The notes under the pieces are model-generated. The model was given only the letters and a program-made list of their open reading frames with translations, was not told the origin of the DNA and did not search any database. Positions 14,105 through 21,909 of a DNA stretch of 25,577 nt are shown in pieces. How positions within the stretch are numbered: position 1 is the first letter of the stretch; each line of letters starts with the position of its first letter. The position numbers and the translations under genes were made by a program. The stretch comes from Mycobacterium sp. (lineage in GTDB: Bacteria > Actinomycetota > Actinomycetes > Mycobacteriales > Mycobacteriaceae): the NCBI GenBank assembly GCA_018500005.2, contig JAHBAP020000295.1:1-25577 (forward strand), read 5' to 3'.

Positions 14105-15021
14105 GTAAGGCCCGGATCGACTTTCCGTCCCGCATCGGCGTCTGGTGGGCCAGCGACACCTGGCCGATGCCGGCCGCCCAGGAGGTGGCACGCGATATCG
14201 AGACGATGGGGTACGGGTCGCTGTTCCTGCCGGAGATCGGCTTCAAGGATGCGCTCATCGAGTCGGCGGCCTTTCTGGAGGCCACCGATCGGCTGGTGGT
14301 CGGCACCGGGATCGCCAACATCCACGCCCGGATCCCGGAGACCGCCGAGGCGGCCGGACGCACGCTGACCGCGCTGCACCCCGGCCGGTTCGTGCTGGGC
14401 CTGGGCGTCAGCCACGGACCCCTGGTGCAGCGGTTCGGGGTCACCTACGACAAGCCGCTGGCAACCATGCGCGACTACCTGGCGCGGATGGCGGCGCTGC
14501 CGGAGGTCATCGAGCCGGGTTCGGGCCGGCCCACCCGGCTGCTCGCGGCCCTGGGCCCCAAGATGATCGAACTGTCGGGCACCGACGCCGACGGCGCGCA
14601 CCCGTACCTGGCGACCCCGGCGCACACCGCGACGGCACGGGAGATCCTGGGCCCGGACAAGTGGGTGGTTCCCGAGCAGGCGGTGGTGTTCGGTGGATCC
14701 CAGAACATCACCGACGAGGAGCAACTGCGCAGGGCGCATCTGCATCTGCAGATCTATTCCGGTCTGCCGAACTACCGAAATTCGTGGAAGCGGTTGGGGT
14801 TCGACGAGTCCGACTTCGTGCCGGGCGGGTCGGAGAAACTGGCCCGCGGCGTCGTCGGGATGGGCTCTGTCGAGCAGGCCGCCGCGTCGGTCACCGCGCA
14901 CCTCGACGCCGGCGCCGACCACGTGCTGGTGCAGGTCCTCGGCGACGGCAACCCGGCCTCGGATCCGCGGCCGGCGCTGCGTGAGCTGGCCGAGGTGTTC
15001 GGGCTCAGCCCGGCGAGCTGA
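14101..15021 (+). CDS. LLM-class F420-dependent oxidoreductase (TIGR03620-like)
   Basis: The 306-residue protein matches the luciferase-like TIM-barrel fold: GVWWASDTWP at strand 1, TMGYGSLFLPE, TDRLVVGTGIANIHAR, HPGRFVLGLGVSHGPLVQ and KPLATMRDYL. The VGTGIANI...LGLGVSH combination is what I associate with the TIGR03620 group, which is predicted to use coenzyme F420. The reduction target is unknown; related enzymes act on quinones, nitro compounds or drugs. The ATG overlaps the tetR stop, so it is translationally coupled and would be induced together with the pump. The gene ends 3 bp from the convergent 77-residue gene, with a shared hairpin. No cysteine-based motif or signal peptide is present. 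Confidence 0.87.
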   Translation: MSKARIDFPSRIGVWWASDTWPMPAAQEVARDIETMGYGSLFLPEIGFKDALIESAAFLEATDRLVVGTGIANIHARIPETAEAAGRTLTALHPGRFVLGLGVSHGPLVQRFGVTYDKPLATMRDYLARMAALPEVIEPGSGRPTRLLAALGPKMIELSGTDADGAHPYLATPAHTATAREILGPDKWVVPEQAVVFGGSQNITDEEQLRRAHLHLQIYSGLPNYRNSWKRLGFDESDFVPGGSEKLARGVVGMGSVEQAAASVTAHLDAGADHVLVQVLGDGNPASDPRPALRELAEVFGLSPAS

Positions 15022-15025
15022 GTCC
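15001..15025. terminator. Shared hairpin at convergent stops
   Basis: GGGCTCAG (15001-15008), 9-nt loop, CTGAGTCC (15018-15025): an 8-bp stem with one G-T pair. It spans the stop codon of the F420-type gene and touches the stop of the opposing gene, which lies only 3 bp away. Symmetry makes a bidirectional terminator plausible. Confidence 0.45.
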
Positions 15026-15258
15026 TAGCGCTTGAACCAGGCCTTCAGCGTGGCGGGCTCGCGGGTGTAGGACTCGTAGATCTCGTCGTGGAAGAGCGTC
15101 GCGCCGCTCAACTGGCTGTCGCCCTCCCATACCGCGCGAATCCGCACCGTTCCGCGGTAGAAGTTGTCGTGGCGCCCCTCGCCGCTCACCCGCCGCTGCC
15201 AATCCCGCTCTTCGGCAAGCTCGGCTGCCGTCTGGCGCTCATCGGTCGCAGTCGTCAT
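15025..15258 (-). CDS. Small conserved-looking protein, unknown function
   Basis: The 77-residue protein starts at the ATG 15258 (MTTATDERQTAAELAEERDW) and ends in EPATLKAWFKR. It is soluble, without membrane segments or signal peptide. After a charged N-terminus a compact stretch rich in aromatic residues appears (NFYRGTVRIRAVWEGDSQLS, LFHDEIYESYTREP). The frame is open further upstream, into the hydrolase gene, but a TACCCT -10 hexamer 7 nt before this ATG argues for a leaderless start here. It diverges from the alpha/beta hydrolase by 27 bp. I recognise no family; the ordered composition and promoter support a real gene. Confidence 0.65.
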   Translation of the reverse strand: MTTATDERQTAAELAEERDWQRRVSGEGRHDNFYRGTVRIRAVWEGDSQLSGATLFHDEIYESYTREPATLKAWFKR

Positions 15259-15265
15259 AACCAGC

Positions 15266-15271
15266 AGGGTA
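15266..15271 (-). promoter_or_regulatory. -10 element (TACCCT) for the 77-residue gene
   Basis: TACCCT, 7 nt from the ATG at 15258, leaderless spacing. It nearly touches the plus-strand -10 at 15273-15278. Confidence 0.5.
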
Positions 15272-15272
15272 C

Positions 15273-15278
15273 TAGGTT
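15273..15278 (+). promoter_or_regulatory. -10 element (TAGGTT) for the alpha/beta hydrolase
   Basis: TAGGTT, 7 nt from the ATG at 15286. Only 1 bp separates it from the opposing -10, so both promoters share the same melting region. Confidence 0.5.
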
Positions 15279-15285
15279 GAAACCC

Positions 15286-16206
15286 ATGTCCGGCCAGCGC
15301 GTCGAGGTCCGCATCCCCTCCCACGGTGAACAGCTGGCCGCCTACCTGTACCGCCCGGACGTCCCCGGGCCGGTGCCGTGTGTGGTCATGGCCCACGGTT
15401 TCTCCGGCACTCGCGACGACGCGCTGCCCGGCTATGCCGAGGCATTCTGCGACGCCGGGTTCGCGGTGGTGCTCTTCGACTACCGGCATTTCGGTGCTTC
15501 CACCGGCGAGCCACGGCAACTGCTCGACATCGCCCGCCAGCAGGACGACTACCGGGCGGTCGTCGACTGGGCCCGCGGCGCCGACGGCGTCGACCCCGAT
15601 CGCATCGTGCTGTGGGGGTCATCGTTCAGCGGCGGCCACGTGATCGTGGTGGCAGCGGGTGACCCGCGCATCGCCGCGGTCATCTCGCAGGCCCCCTACA
15701 CCGACAGCGTGCCGGTGATCCGCCGGATGCCCCCGCTCAATCTGGTGCGGGCGATCGTCGCCGCGGTGCGCGATCGGGCCGGCGCCGCGCTGGGTCGCGC
15801 CCCGGTCCTCATCCCGGCGGCCGGAGCGCCGGGGACGTTCGCGGCGATGACCGAAGCCGACGCGCTCTCAGGGTTTCTGCGGATGATTCCGCCGGAGTCG
15901 TTGTGGCGCAATGAGATCGCCGCCCGGGTGATGTTCACCCTGCCGTTGTTCCGGCCGGTTGCGGTCGCGGGGCGGCTGACCATGCCGGTGCTGTTCTGCG
16001 TCTGCGATTCCGATGAGACGACGCCACCGTCCTCGACGGTCAAAGCCGCAGGGCGGGCGCCGCGCGGGGAGTTGCGCCGGTACCCGTACGGACACTTCGC
16101 GATCTATAGCGATCCGCAGGTCAAGGCCGACCAGGTGGCATTCCTCAAGCGCGTGCTCGCCGAACCAGATCGGCGGTCGCCGAACGCAATTCGTCCGCCG
16201 AGTTGA
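15286..16206 (+). CDS. Alpha/beta hydrolase
   Basis: The 306-residue protein has an alpha/beta hydrolase core: CVVMAHGFSGTRDD (oxyanion strand, HGFSG 37-41), the nucleophile elbow WGSSFSGG with S113 as nucleophile (G-S-S-F-S; the final Gly is replaced by Ser, as in some YcjY/DUF1100-like members), catalytic acid D243 in CDSDETTPP and H270 in YPYGHF. A lid-like insert lies at about 145-225. It is a predicted soluble esterase or peptidase-like hydrolase (COG1073 type) of unknown substrate. The ATG at 15286 is preferred over upstream in-frame codons because of the -10 at 15273. The last 62 bp overlap the 3' end of the HugZ-like gene on the other strand. Confidence 0.86.
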   Translation: MSGQRVEVRIPSHGEQLAAYLYRPDVPGPVPCVVMAHGFSGTRDDALPGYAEAFCDAGFAVVLFDYRHFGASTGEPRQLLDIARQQDDYRAVVDWARGADGVDPDRIVLWGSSFSGGHVIVVAAGDPRIAAVISQAPYTDSVPVIRRMPPLNLVRAIVAAVRDRAGAALGRAPVLIPAAGAPGTFAAMTEADALSGFLRMIPPESLWRNEIAARVMFTLPLFRPVAVAGRLTMPVLFCVCDSDETTPPSSTVKAAGRAPRGELRRYPYGHFAIYSDPQVKADQVAFLKRVLAEPDRRSPNAIRPPS

Positions 16207-16951
16207 GTGTCCGGCCGAAGCCGACCCGGGTGTAGGCCGCCCCGCGCGGGGTCAGCACCTTGAGGTCCATCCCATAGCGGTCGATGCCCGTGCACACCGC
16301 CGAGTCGGCGTCCGGAAAGCCACCGAATGCCCGCGTCGCCTCGACCAGTCCGGCGGCGTGGTCGACGTTGAGGTGTTCAATAGCGCCCGCGGCGCGCGGG
16401 GTGACCGGATCGGGCGCCGCGGCCGCGTAATCGGCGGCGGTGGCCGAATCCATCCGGCCGTACCCGCCGACCCACCGCACCCGGTGAACCCGGAGCACCC
16501 AGACCGCGAAATCGCTGTAGTCGATGTAGTACTTCGCGGCCGGCACCGCAGCCACATGCGCCTCGCGGGCTGCCTCGAGTTCGGCGCCGACCGGATGTTC
16601 GACGACCCCGGCCAGAGTGATGCGAGGACTGGCCAGGGGATCCGATTCAGCACCGGGGGCCACTACCGCCAGGCTGGCGCGCGGGTCGGCGGCCAGGTTG
16701 CGGCCGTGCTCGGCCAGATGCGACACGCACAGCACCGGGGCGCCGTTCAGCAGTCCGTAAGTAACGAAGGACGCCCATGGATCACCGGTCCTGGTCAGGC
16801 TCGCCAGGGTGCCGGCGTTGGTGGCGGCGGCGATGGTGCGGGCCTCCTCAGCCGCCGACGGCCTTGTCGGGTCCTCGATCTCGGTCAGCGGCGCGGCCAT
16901 GGTGGGCGCGTCGCCGGGGTCACCGTGATCTTTGGGCCGACTCTTAGGCAC
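16145..16951 (-). CDS. HugZ-like pyridoxamine-oxidase-fold protein with DUF2470 domain
   Basis: The 268-residue protein has two parts. Residues about 30-170 have the split-barrel FMN-binding fold of the PPOX family (GTLASLTRTGDPWASFVTYG, PVLCVSHLAEHGRNLAADPR, ASLAVVA), with the VRWVGGYGRM end strand. Residues about 185-265 form the DUF2470 domain (AIEHLNVDHAAGLVEATRAF, DRYGMDLKVLTPRG). This two-domain order is that of HugZ/HutZ proteins, which bind or degrade heme, so a heme-handling role is possible but not shown. The GTG start is at 16951; an ATG at 16900 is an alternative. It follows the SLC13-type gene by 15 bp on the same strand, so they are probably co-transcribed. Its end overlaps the convergent hydrolase gene. 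Confidence 0.8.
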   Translation of the reverse strand: MPKSRPKDHGDPGDAPTMAAPLTEIEDPTRPSAAEEARTIAAATNAGTLASLTRTGDPWASFVTYGLLNGAPVLCVSHLAEHGRNLAADPRASLAVVAPGAESDPLASPRITLAGVVEHPVGAELEAAREAHVAAVPAAKYYIDYSDFAVWVLRVHRVRWVGGYGRMDSATAADYAAAAPDPVTPRAAGAIEHLNVDHAAGLVEATRAFGGFPDADSAVCTGIDRYGMDLKVLTPRGAAYTRVGFGRTLNSADELRSATADLVRRARA

Positions 16952-16966
16952 CGCCCGACGATACCG

Positions 16967-18634
16967 CTACTTGAGCAAGGTGAATCCCATGAAGACGCCG
17001 ACCGTCAACGCCACGATGGTCACCGGGATGCCGAACCGGACGAAGGTCTTCGTCGAATAGCCGCCCGGCCCCATCACCATCAGGTTGGTCTGGTGGGCGA
17101 TCGGGTTGAGGAAGGTCAGCGAGATGCAGGTGCCGATCAGCGTCAACAGGATCACCGGGTTGAGCCCCGCGTCGTTCGCCACGGTGATCGCCACCGGGGT
17201 CAGGATGGCCGCCGCCGCGGCGTTGGTCACCACATTGGTGACCACGGTTGTGACCACCGCGAACACCAGCGCCACCAGAACGGCCTCGCCGCCGGAGAGG
17301 TCGACGATGGCCGACGAGATCGTATCGCCCAGACCACTTTTCACGACGATGGTGCCCAGCCCGATGGACCCGGCGATGATCGCCAGGATGTTCCAGTTCA
17401 GCGCCCTGGCCGCCGAGTGCGGCGTGAGCACCCGGGTCAGCACCATCAGGGTTGCACCCGCGACGGCGATCAGTTCCACCGGCGCGATGCCGAAGGAACT
17501 CGCCAGGATCACGCCGAGCAGAATCACCAGGGCGGCCGTGGTCTTCCCGGTCTGCGGCGCCTTGCCCGCCACCTTCTGCCACAGCCCCACCAGGGGGTGC
17601 TGGGTCAGCACGTCGGCCGACGGCGCGGACACCAGGCACATCTCGCCGGGCCTGGCCTGGGTTTTGCGCAGCGCCTTGGTGGTCTGCGCGGCCACCACCA
17701 TGATGTCCTCGTTCTCATCGAGGTCCTGGATCGCCGTCGGCTCGTCGCCGGAGACCGACACCAGAAAGAGGTCCTGGCGGGCCAGGCCGAACCGGGGGCT
17801 GCCCCAGAGCATCCGCACACCGTCCTCGGTGGCGCGGTAGATCAGGATGTCGCCGGCCTCCAGTTGGGCGTCGATCGGAACCTTCTCCCCGGGCCGGCGG
17901 ATCTTCTCCAGTTGGAACTCCGGGGTCCGCTCGATGCCCAGGTCGCCGGCCGTGCGCCCGATGCTGTTGGCCACGTCGGACAGCGGGATCTCGGCCCGCC
18001 AGATCAGTTCCGCAGCCTCGGTTGCCGGCTTCTCGCGCACCAGTAACGGGGCGGTGAGGACCAGCACCACCCATCCGGCCAGCGCCACCGGCACGGCGAC
18101 CGGGACGAAGGAGAACATGTTGAGCTGAACGCCATAAGTCTTGGCGATGCCGGCGATCAGCAGATTGGAACTGGTGCCGATCAGGGTGGCCGAACCGGCC
18201 AGGGTGGTGGCGTGCGCGATCGGCAGCAGCACACCGCGGGCCGGGATTCCGGACTGCTGCTCGAGCTCCTTGGTGGCGGGAATCAACATCGCCATGATCG
18301 GTGTGGTGTTGATCAGTGCCGAGAGCACCCCGACCGGTGGGATCAGCCGGATCAGCGTCCCGCGCACCGAGTCCACCGCCGACAGCAGCCGGTACATCAC
18401 CCGGGACACCACACCGGTGTAGAAGACGCCCTTGGCGATCACCAGCATGGCCGCGATGGTGATGACGCCGCCGTTGCTCAGTCCGGCGAACAGTTCCGAC
18501 GGCTTGGCGATACCGGCGAACCCCGCCACCACCAGCGCGCAGATCAGGCACAGCACCGCCGGGGCCCGTCCGCTGACGATGACGGCGAGCGTGACGACCA
18601 CGATGACCGCTGCGAGGACCTGCATGGCCGTCAT
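16967..18634 (-). CDS. SLC13/DASS-family anion transporter with RCK_C-type regulatory domain
   Basis: From the ATG at 18634 it has 555 residues (a GTG at 18649 would give 560). About twelve membrane segments are visible, with the two SLC13 signatures: SALINTTPIMAMLIP (about residue 110) and VVTNVVTNAAAAAILTPVAI near the C-terminal half, which form the Na+/anion site. Between the halves lies a hydrophilic stretch with GDLGIERTPEFQLEKIRRPG and LEAGDILIYRATEDG, a TrkA_C/RCK_C-like regulatory domain, as in many bacterial members. The substrate is probably sulfate, a dicarboxylate or a similar anion and cannot be read here. A hairpin or promoter at the start is not clear, so the start is uncertain. 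It precedes the HugZ-like gene by 15 bp and diverges from the Gre-like gene. Confidence 0.83.
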   Translation of the reverse strand: MTAMQVLAAVIVVVTLAVIVSGRAPAVLCLICALVVAGFAGIAKPSELFAGLSNGGVITIAAMLVIAKGVFYTGVVSRVMYRLLSAVDSVRGTLIRLIPPVGVLSALINTTPIMAMLIPATKELEQQSGIPARGVLLPIAHATTLAGSATLIGTSSNLLIAGIAKTYGVQLNMFSFVPVAVPVALAGWVVLVLTAPLLVREKPATEAAELIWRAEIPLSDVANSIGRTAGDLGIERTPEFQLEKIRRPGEKVPIDAQLEAGDILIYRATEDGVRMLWGSPRFGLARQDLFLVSVSGDEPTAIQDLDENEDIMVVAAQTTKALRKTQARPGEMCLVSAPSADVLTQHPLVGLWQKVAGKAPQTGKTTAALVILLGVILASSFGIAPVELIAVAGATLMVLTRVLTPHSAARALNWNILAIIAGSIGLGTIVVKSGLGDTISSAIVDLSGGEAVLVALVFAVVTTVVTNVVTNAAAAAILTPVAITVANDAGLNPVILLTLIGTCISLTFLNPIAHQTNLMVMGPGGYSTKTFVRFGIPVTIVALTVGVFMGFTLLK

Positions 18635-18723
18635 TATCGGCGACGACACCGCCCGTTCACCCGGGATTCACGCACCGCGGCTCGGGTGCTGATGCCCGGT
18701 TCCGGCCGCATTGACGGCGGCGG

Positions 18724-18729
18724 TACCTT
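18724..18729 (+). promoter_or_regulatory. -10 element (TACCTT) for the Gre-like gene
   Basis: TACCTT with 7 nt to the ATG at 18737, so a leaderless start is likely. The longer open frame upstream shadows the SLC13-type gene. Confidence 0.5.
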
Positions 18730-18736
18730 GTCGTGC

Positions 18737-19216
18737 ATGAGTCAGGACACTTCAACCAAGGATTTCGCCGAGCAGGAGCGCGAGCGCCTGGAGGCCGAGC
18801 TGGCCGATCTGCGCCGTCGCCGCGACCAGCTTCGCTCCGACCTGCAGGGGGACGCCGAGACCGTCGGTGACCGCGGTGACGCCGCCGACGCGCTGCAGCG
18901 CGCCGACGACCTCGCCGGTGTCGAGGAGCAGATCAGCCGGGTGACCTGGCTGCTGGCCGGCGGCACGAACGACGTGCCGGGCCAACTGGCCAATGGCACC
19001 CGGGTGAAGCTGCGGTTCCCGGACGACTCCGCCGATATCGAGATGCGGGTGGTCAACTTCATCGAGGAGACGCCCGCCGGCGAAGAGGACACCACCCTGA
19101 CCTCCGACAGTCCGCTGGGCCTCGCGCTGTACGGCCGGAAGGCCGGCGAGACCGTCACCTACCGCACCCCCCGCGGCGAACTCCAGGTCAAGCTGCTGGA
19201 CATCGAGCACCCCTGA
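18737..19216 (+). CDS. Gre-like RNA polymerase secondary-channel factor (Rv3788-like)
   Basis: The 159-residue protein has the two-domain Gre layout: an N-terminal antiparallel coiled coil (about 10-80, EQERERLEAELADLRRRRDQ, DLAGVEEQISRV) and a C-terminal FKBP-like domain (about 85-155, GTRVKLRFPDDSADIEMRV, LTSDSPLGLALYGRKAGETVTYRTPRG). The acidic tip that GreA inserts into RNA polymerase is D-x-x-E; here it is G-D45-R-G-D48, so the second acidic residue is Asp. It resembles M. tuberculosis Rv3788 and M. smegmatis MSMEG_6292, which I recall as polymerase-binding homologs that inhibit transcription rather than cleave the transcript; I infer the same here. Its stop overlaps the start of the oxidoreductase gene by one base (TGATG). 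Confidence 0.85.
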   Translation: MSQDTSTKDFAEQERERLEAELADLRRRRDQLRSDLQGDAETVGDRGDAADALQRADDLAGVEEQISRVTWLLAGGTNDVPGQLANGTRVKLRFPDDSADIEMRVVNFIEETPAGEEDTTLTSDSPLGLALYGRKAGETVTYRTPRGELQVKLLDIEHP

Positions 19217-20187
19217 TGCGTGCGGTCAGGGTGACCGCGCTGGGCGGCCCGGAGTCGCTCGAGCTCACCGAGATCGCGGAGCCGGCCGCCGATGGGGGTG
19301 TGCTCGTCGACGTCCACGCCGCCGGCGTGGCCTTCCCCGACGCGCTGCTGACCCGCGGGCTCTACCAGTACCGCCCGGAACTGCCGTTCACCCTCGGCGC
19401 CGAACTGGCCGGGGTGGTGCGTTCGGCCCCGGCCGGGGCGCATGTCAAGGCCGGTGACCGGGTGGTCGGGCTGACGATGATCGGCGGCGCCATGGCCGAG
19501 ACGGCTGTCCTCGGCGCCGAACGGGTGTTCCCGCTGCCGGACAGTGTCAGCTTCGAGGCCGGTGCCGGTCTGCTGTTCAACGACCTCACGGTCTACTTCG
19601 CGCTCAAGGAGCGTGGACGGCTCGCGCCCGGCGAGACGGTTCTCGTGCACGGGGCTGCGGGCGGAATCGGAACCTCCACCCTTCGGCTGGCGCCCGCGCT
19701 GGGCGCGGGTCGGGTGATCGCGGTCGTCAGCACCGAGGAGAAGGCGGACGTCGCCCGAGCGGCCGGCGCCACCGACGTCGTCCTGGCGGACGGGTTCAAG
19801 GATGCGGTGGCCGGGCTCACCGACGGCAAGGGCGTCGATATCGTGATGGACCCGGTGGGCGGGGACCGGTTCACCGACTCGCTGCGCTCGCTGGCCCCGG
19901 CGGGCCGGCTGCTGGTGGTTGGTTTCACCGGCGGGGAGATCCCCACCGTGAAGGTGAACCGGTTGCTGCTGAACAACATCGACGTCGTCGGCGTCGGCTG
20001 GGGCGCCTGGGCGATGACCCACCCGGACGCGCTGCAACAGCAGTGGGAGGGCCTGGCCGGGCTGTTGACGTCCGGGAAACTGGCCGCTCCGCAGCCTCAG
20101 GTCTACCCGTTGGAACAGGCCGCCGCGGCGGTTGGAGCACTGGAGAACCGCACCGCCCGCGGCAAGGTGGTGCTGCGGGTTCGTTGA
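19216..20187 (+). CDS. NADPH:quinone oxidoreductase-like MDR protein
   Basis: The 323-residue protein is of the medium-chain dehydrogenase/reductase quinone-oxidoreductase type. It has the GroES-like N-terminal domain (AAGVAFPDALLTRGLYQYRPELPFTLGAELAG; the FPDALLTRG region parallels QOR) and the nucleotide-binding domain with VLVHGAAGGIGTSTLRLAPALG, the A-x-x-G-x-x-G-like Rossmann motif of NADPH users. The zinc ligands of zinc-dependent dehydrogenases are absent. It would reduce quinones or enoyl-type substrates with NADPH. The ATG overlaps the Gre-like stop by one base, so translation is coupled. The next gene starts 78 bp later. The link between the polymerase factor and this enzyme is not understood. 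Confidence 0.86.
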   Translation: MRAVRVTALGGPESLELTEIAEPAADGGVLVDVHAAGVAFPDALLTRGLYQYRPELPFTLGAELAGVVRSAPAGAHVKAGDRVVGLTMIGGAMAETAVLGAERVFPLPDSVSFEAGAGLLFNDLTVYFALKERGRLAPGETVLVHGAAGGIGTSTLRLAPALGAGRVIAVVSTEEKADVARAAGATDVVLADGFKDAVAGLTDGKGVDIVMDPVGGDRFTDSLRSLAPAGRLLVVGFTGGEIPTVKVNRLLLNNIDVVGVGWGAWAMTHPDALQQQWEGLAGLLTSGKLAAPQPQVYPLEQAAAAVGALENRTARGKVVLRVR

Positions 20188-20265
20188 ACTTCCGCGAGAG
20201 TGGGGGCTATGGACATCGCAGGTCCGTTTTCTGTCCAGAAGACCCACCCTCGACGGGGGTCCCCC

Positions 20266-21567
20266 ATGATCACCGATCTGCCGTGGACCGAGTGGCTGGT
20301 CACTCAGCGCTGGTATGCCGGACGAAGCCGCACCCTGGCCGACGCGCGGTCCCGTCTGGCGGCCCGGCTGCGGGACGGGATGGATCTGGCCTTGGTCGAC
20401 GTCACCTACACCGACCGATCATCGGAGCGTTACCAGGTTATCGTGCAATGGGATTCGGCCCCGGTATCGGAGTACGGGCCGGTGGCGACGATCGGCATCT
20501 GCGGTGAGCACACCGCCTACGACGCGCTCTACGAACCGGAATCGGCGTGGTTCCTGCTGGGGCTGGTCGACTCATCCGCGGTGATCGGGGACGTGCGTTT
20601 CCTCCGCGAACGCGGTGCCGGGTTGCCGGTCGACGCAGACGATTCGGCGGCCCGGGTTGCGGAGGCTGAACAGAGCAACACCAGCGTGGTGTTCGCGGAG
20701 CGGGCGATCCTGAAGCTGTTCCGCCGGGTGTCCTGCGGGGTCAATCCCGATATCGAACTCAACCGGGTGCTGGCCCGCGCCGGCAACGCCCATGTGGCCA
20801 GACTTCTGGGCTCCTTCGAGTGCGGTGAGGTCGAGGGTGCGTGTCCGTTGGGCATGGTGACCGCGTATGCGGCCGACGCCGCAGCGGGCTGGGACATGGC
20901 CACCGGCGATCGGTACGCCCACGAGGTCGGCGGGGATTTCGAGGGGGAGGCGTTCCGGTTGGGTGAGGCGGTGGCGTCGGTGCATGCCGATCTGGCGCGC
21001 TCGCTGGGCTGGTCTATCTCGACCCTGCCCGCGGAGCGGATGCGGCAGCGGTTGGCGGCCGCTGCCGCGGCGGTCCCGGAACTGGCGCAGTACGTTTCGG
21101 CTATTGACGAGCGCTTCACCGCGTTGGCCGACGAGCCGATCACCGTGCAACGTATCCACGGGGACCTGCATCTGGGCCAGGTGCTGCGCATCCCGGAGAC
21201 CTGGCTGCTGATCGACTTCGAGGGGGAGCCGGGACAGCCCCTGGACCAACGGCGGCAACCGGATTCGCCGCTGCGCGATATCGCCGGGATGCTGCGCTCG
21301 TTCAGCTATGCGGCCTACCGCCCGTTGGACGGCACGGCGGACGGGCAGTCCGATCGGGCCCGGGAGTGGGCCGAACGCAACAGCGCGGCGTTCTGTGCGG
21401 GATACGCGGCCGGGTCTGGGGTCGACCCGCGCGAGCACGCCGCCGTGCTGGCCGCCTACGAGTTGGACAAGGCGGTGTACGAGGCGGCCTACGAGGCGCG
21501 GCACCGGCCGGGATGGCTGCACATCCCGATGCGCTCGATCGCCCGACTGCTCGACTTAGGGGACTGA
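20266..21567 (+). CDS. mak: Maltokinase (maltose-1-phosphate synthesis)
   Basis: The 433-residue protein starts at the ATG 20266 (an in-frame ATG at 20209 is possible). It opens with the maltokinase motif [21 protein letters not shown]-binding Lys150 sits in [10 protein letters not shown]. The kinase catalytic loop is [11 protein letters not shown] (D300), and [15 protein letters not shown] carries the metal-binding Asp (D317). The ending [16 protein letters not shown] is also characteristic. The enzyme phosphorylates maltose with ATP to maltose 1-phosphate, the GlgE-pathway substrate for alpha-glucan. From memory it is about 22 residues shorter than the M. tuberculosis protein (455). Part of the loss is a roughly nine-residue shorter loop before [14 protein letters not shown] (216-229). 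The treS gene that I would expect beside it is not in this window; the neighbour upstream is the quinone-reductase-like gene. Confidence 0.92.
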   Translation: MITDLPWTEWLVTQRWYAGRSRTLADARSRLAARLRDGMDLALVDVTYTDRSSERYQVIVQWDSAPVSEYGPVATIGICGEHTAYDALYEPESAWFLLGLVDSSAVIGDVRFLRERGAGLPVDADDSAARVAEAEQSNTSVVFAERAILKLFRRVSCGVNPDIELNRVLARAGNAHVARLLGSFECGEVEGACPLGMVTAYAADAAAGWDMATGDRYAHEVGGDFEGEAFRLGEAVASVHADLARSLGWSISTLPAERMRQRLAAAAAAVPELAQYVSAIDERFTALADEPITVQRIHGDLHLGQVLRIPETWLLIDFEGEPGQPLDQRRQPDSPLRDIAGMLRSFSYAAYRPLDGTADGQSDRAREWAERNSAAFCAGYAAGSGVDPREHAAVLAAYELDKAVYEAAYEARHRPGWLHIPMRSIARLLDLGD

Positions 21568-21588
21568 GAGGCTGGCGGGCGCCCGGGA

Positions 21589-21653
21589 GCCGCCCGGAGA
21601 GTCACCCCGCGGCAGCCCGGAGGGTCACCCGGAAGGCCGTTCGGAGAGTATGT
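21589..21653 (+). repeat. Three short direct repeats downstream of mak
   Basis: Three 18-nt units at 21589-21606, 21612-21629 and 21636-21653 share a core of CCGGAGRGTCACC (the third, TTCGGAGAGTATGT, is diverged). Units 1 and 2 differ at two positions. The spacing is 23 and 24 nt. They lie in an otherwise gene-free stretch. Confidence 0.45.
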
Positions 21654-21891
21654 GGATTTGCGCCCACCTTCGAGCGACAAGTCCCGGAGACCGTCCCGGT
21701 GCGGCGGTTGGCCGCGCCAGAACTTCCGGGCAGTCGCTCGGAGCTGGGCAGAAATCTCTCCAGTCCTGACAGAGACGAAAGTGCCTGAAGCGAGGCCTGT
21801 TACGAGAACGCCTTCCATTCTCAGGGCGGGCTCGCGTTCATCATGTTGATGGGCCTGACGATGCGCCCCCGCACGTCGCCGCCTACAACCA

Positions 21892-21906
21892 GCGCTGGCG
21901 CAGCGC
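21892..21906 (-). terminator. Hairpin after the LuxR-type gene
   Basis: GCGCTG-GCG-CAGCGC is a perfect 6-bp stem with a 3-nt loop, 3 nt beyond the stop codon (21910-21912, minus strand). There is no T-tract. Confidence 0.4.
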
Positions 21907-21909
21907 GGC

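Larger units (their letters stand above)
21568..21909. other. 342-bp spacer without a recognised gene
   Basis: This spacer between the convergent ends of mak and the LuxR-type gene holds the direct repeats, a hairpin and a stretch of 21720-21880 with lower G/C bias than its neighbours. Reading frames through it on both strands show poor codon use and no recognisable motif, so I call no gene. A non-coding RNA or a degraded gene is possible but not supported. Confidence 0.4.

Noticed and set aside
16013..18046. A 677-residue open frame on the + strand.
   Set aside because: It spans the HugZ-like and SLC13-type genes in antisense, is Arg/His/Gln-rich without motifs, and conflicts with two well-supported genes.
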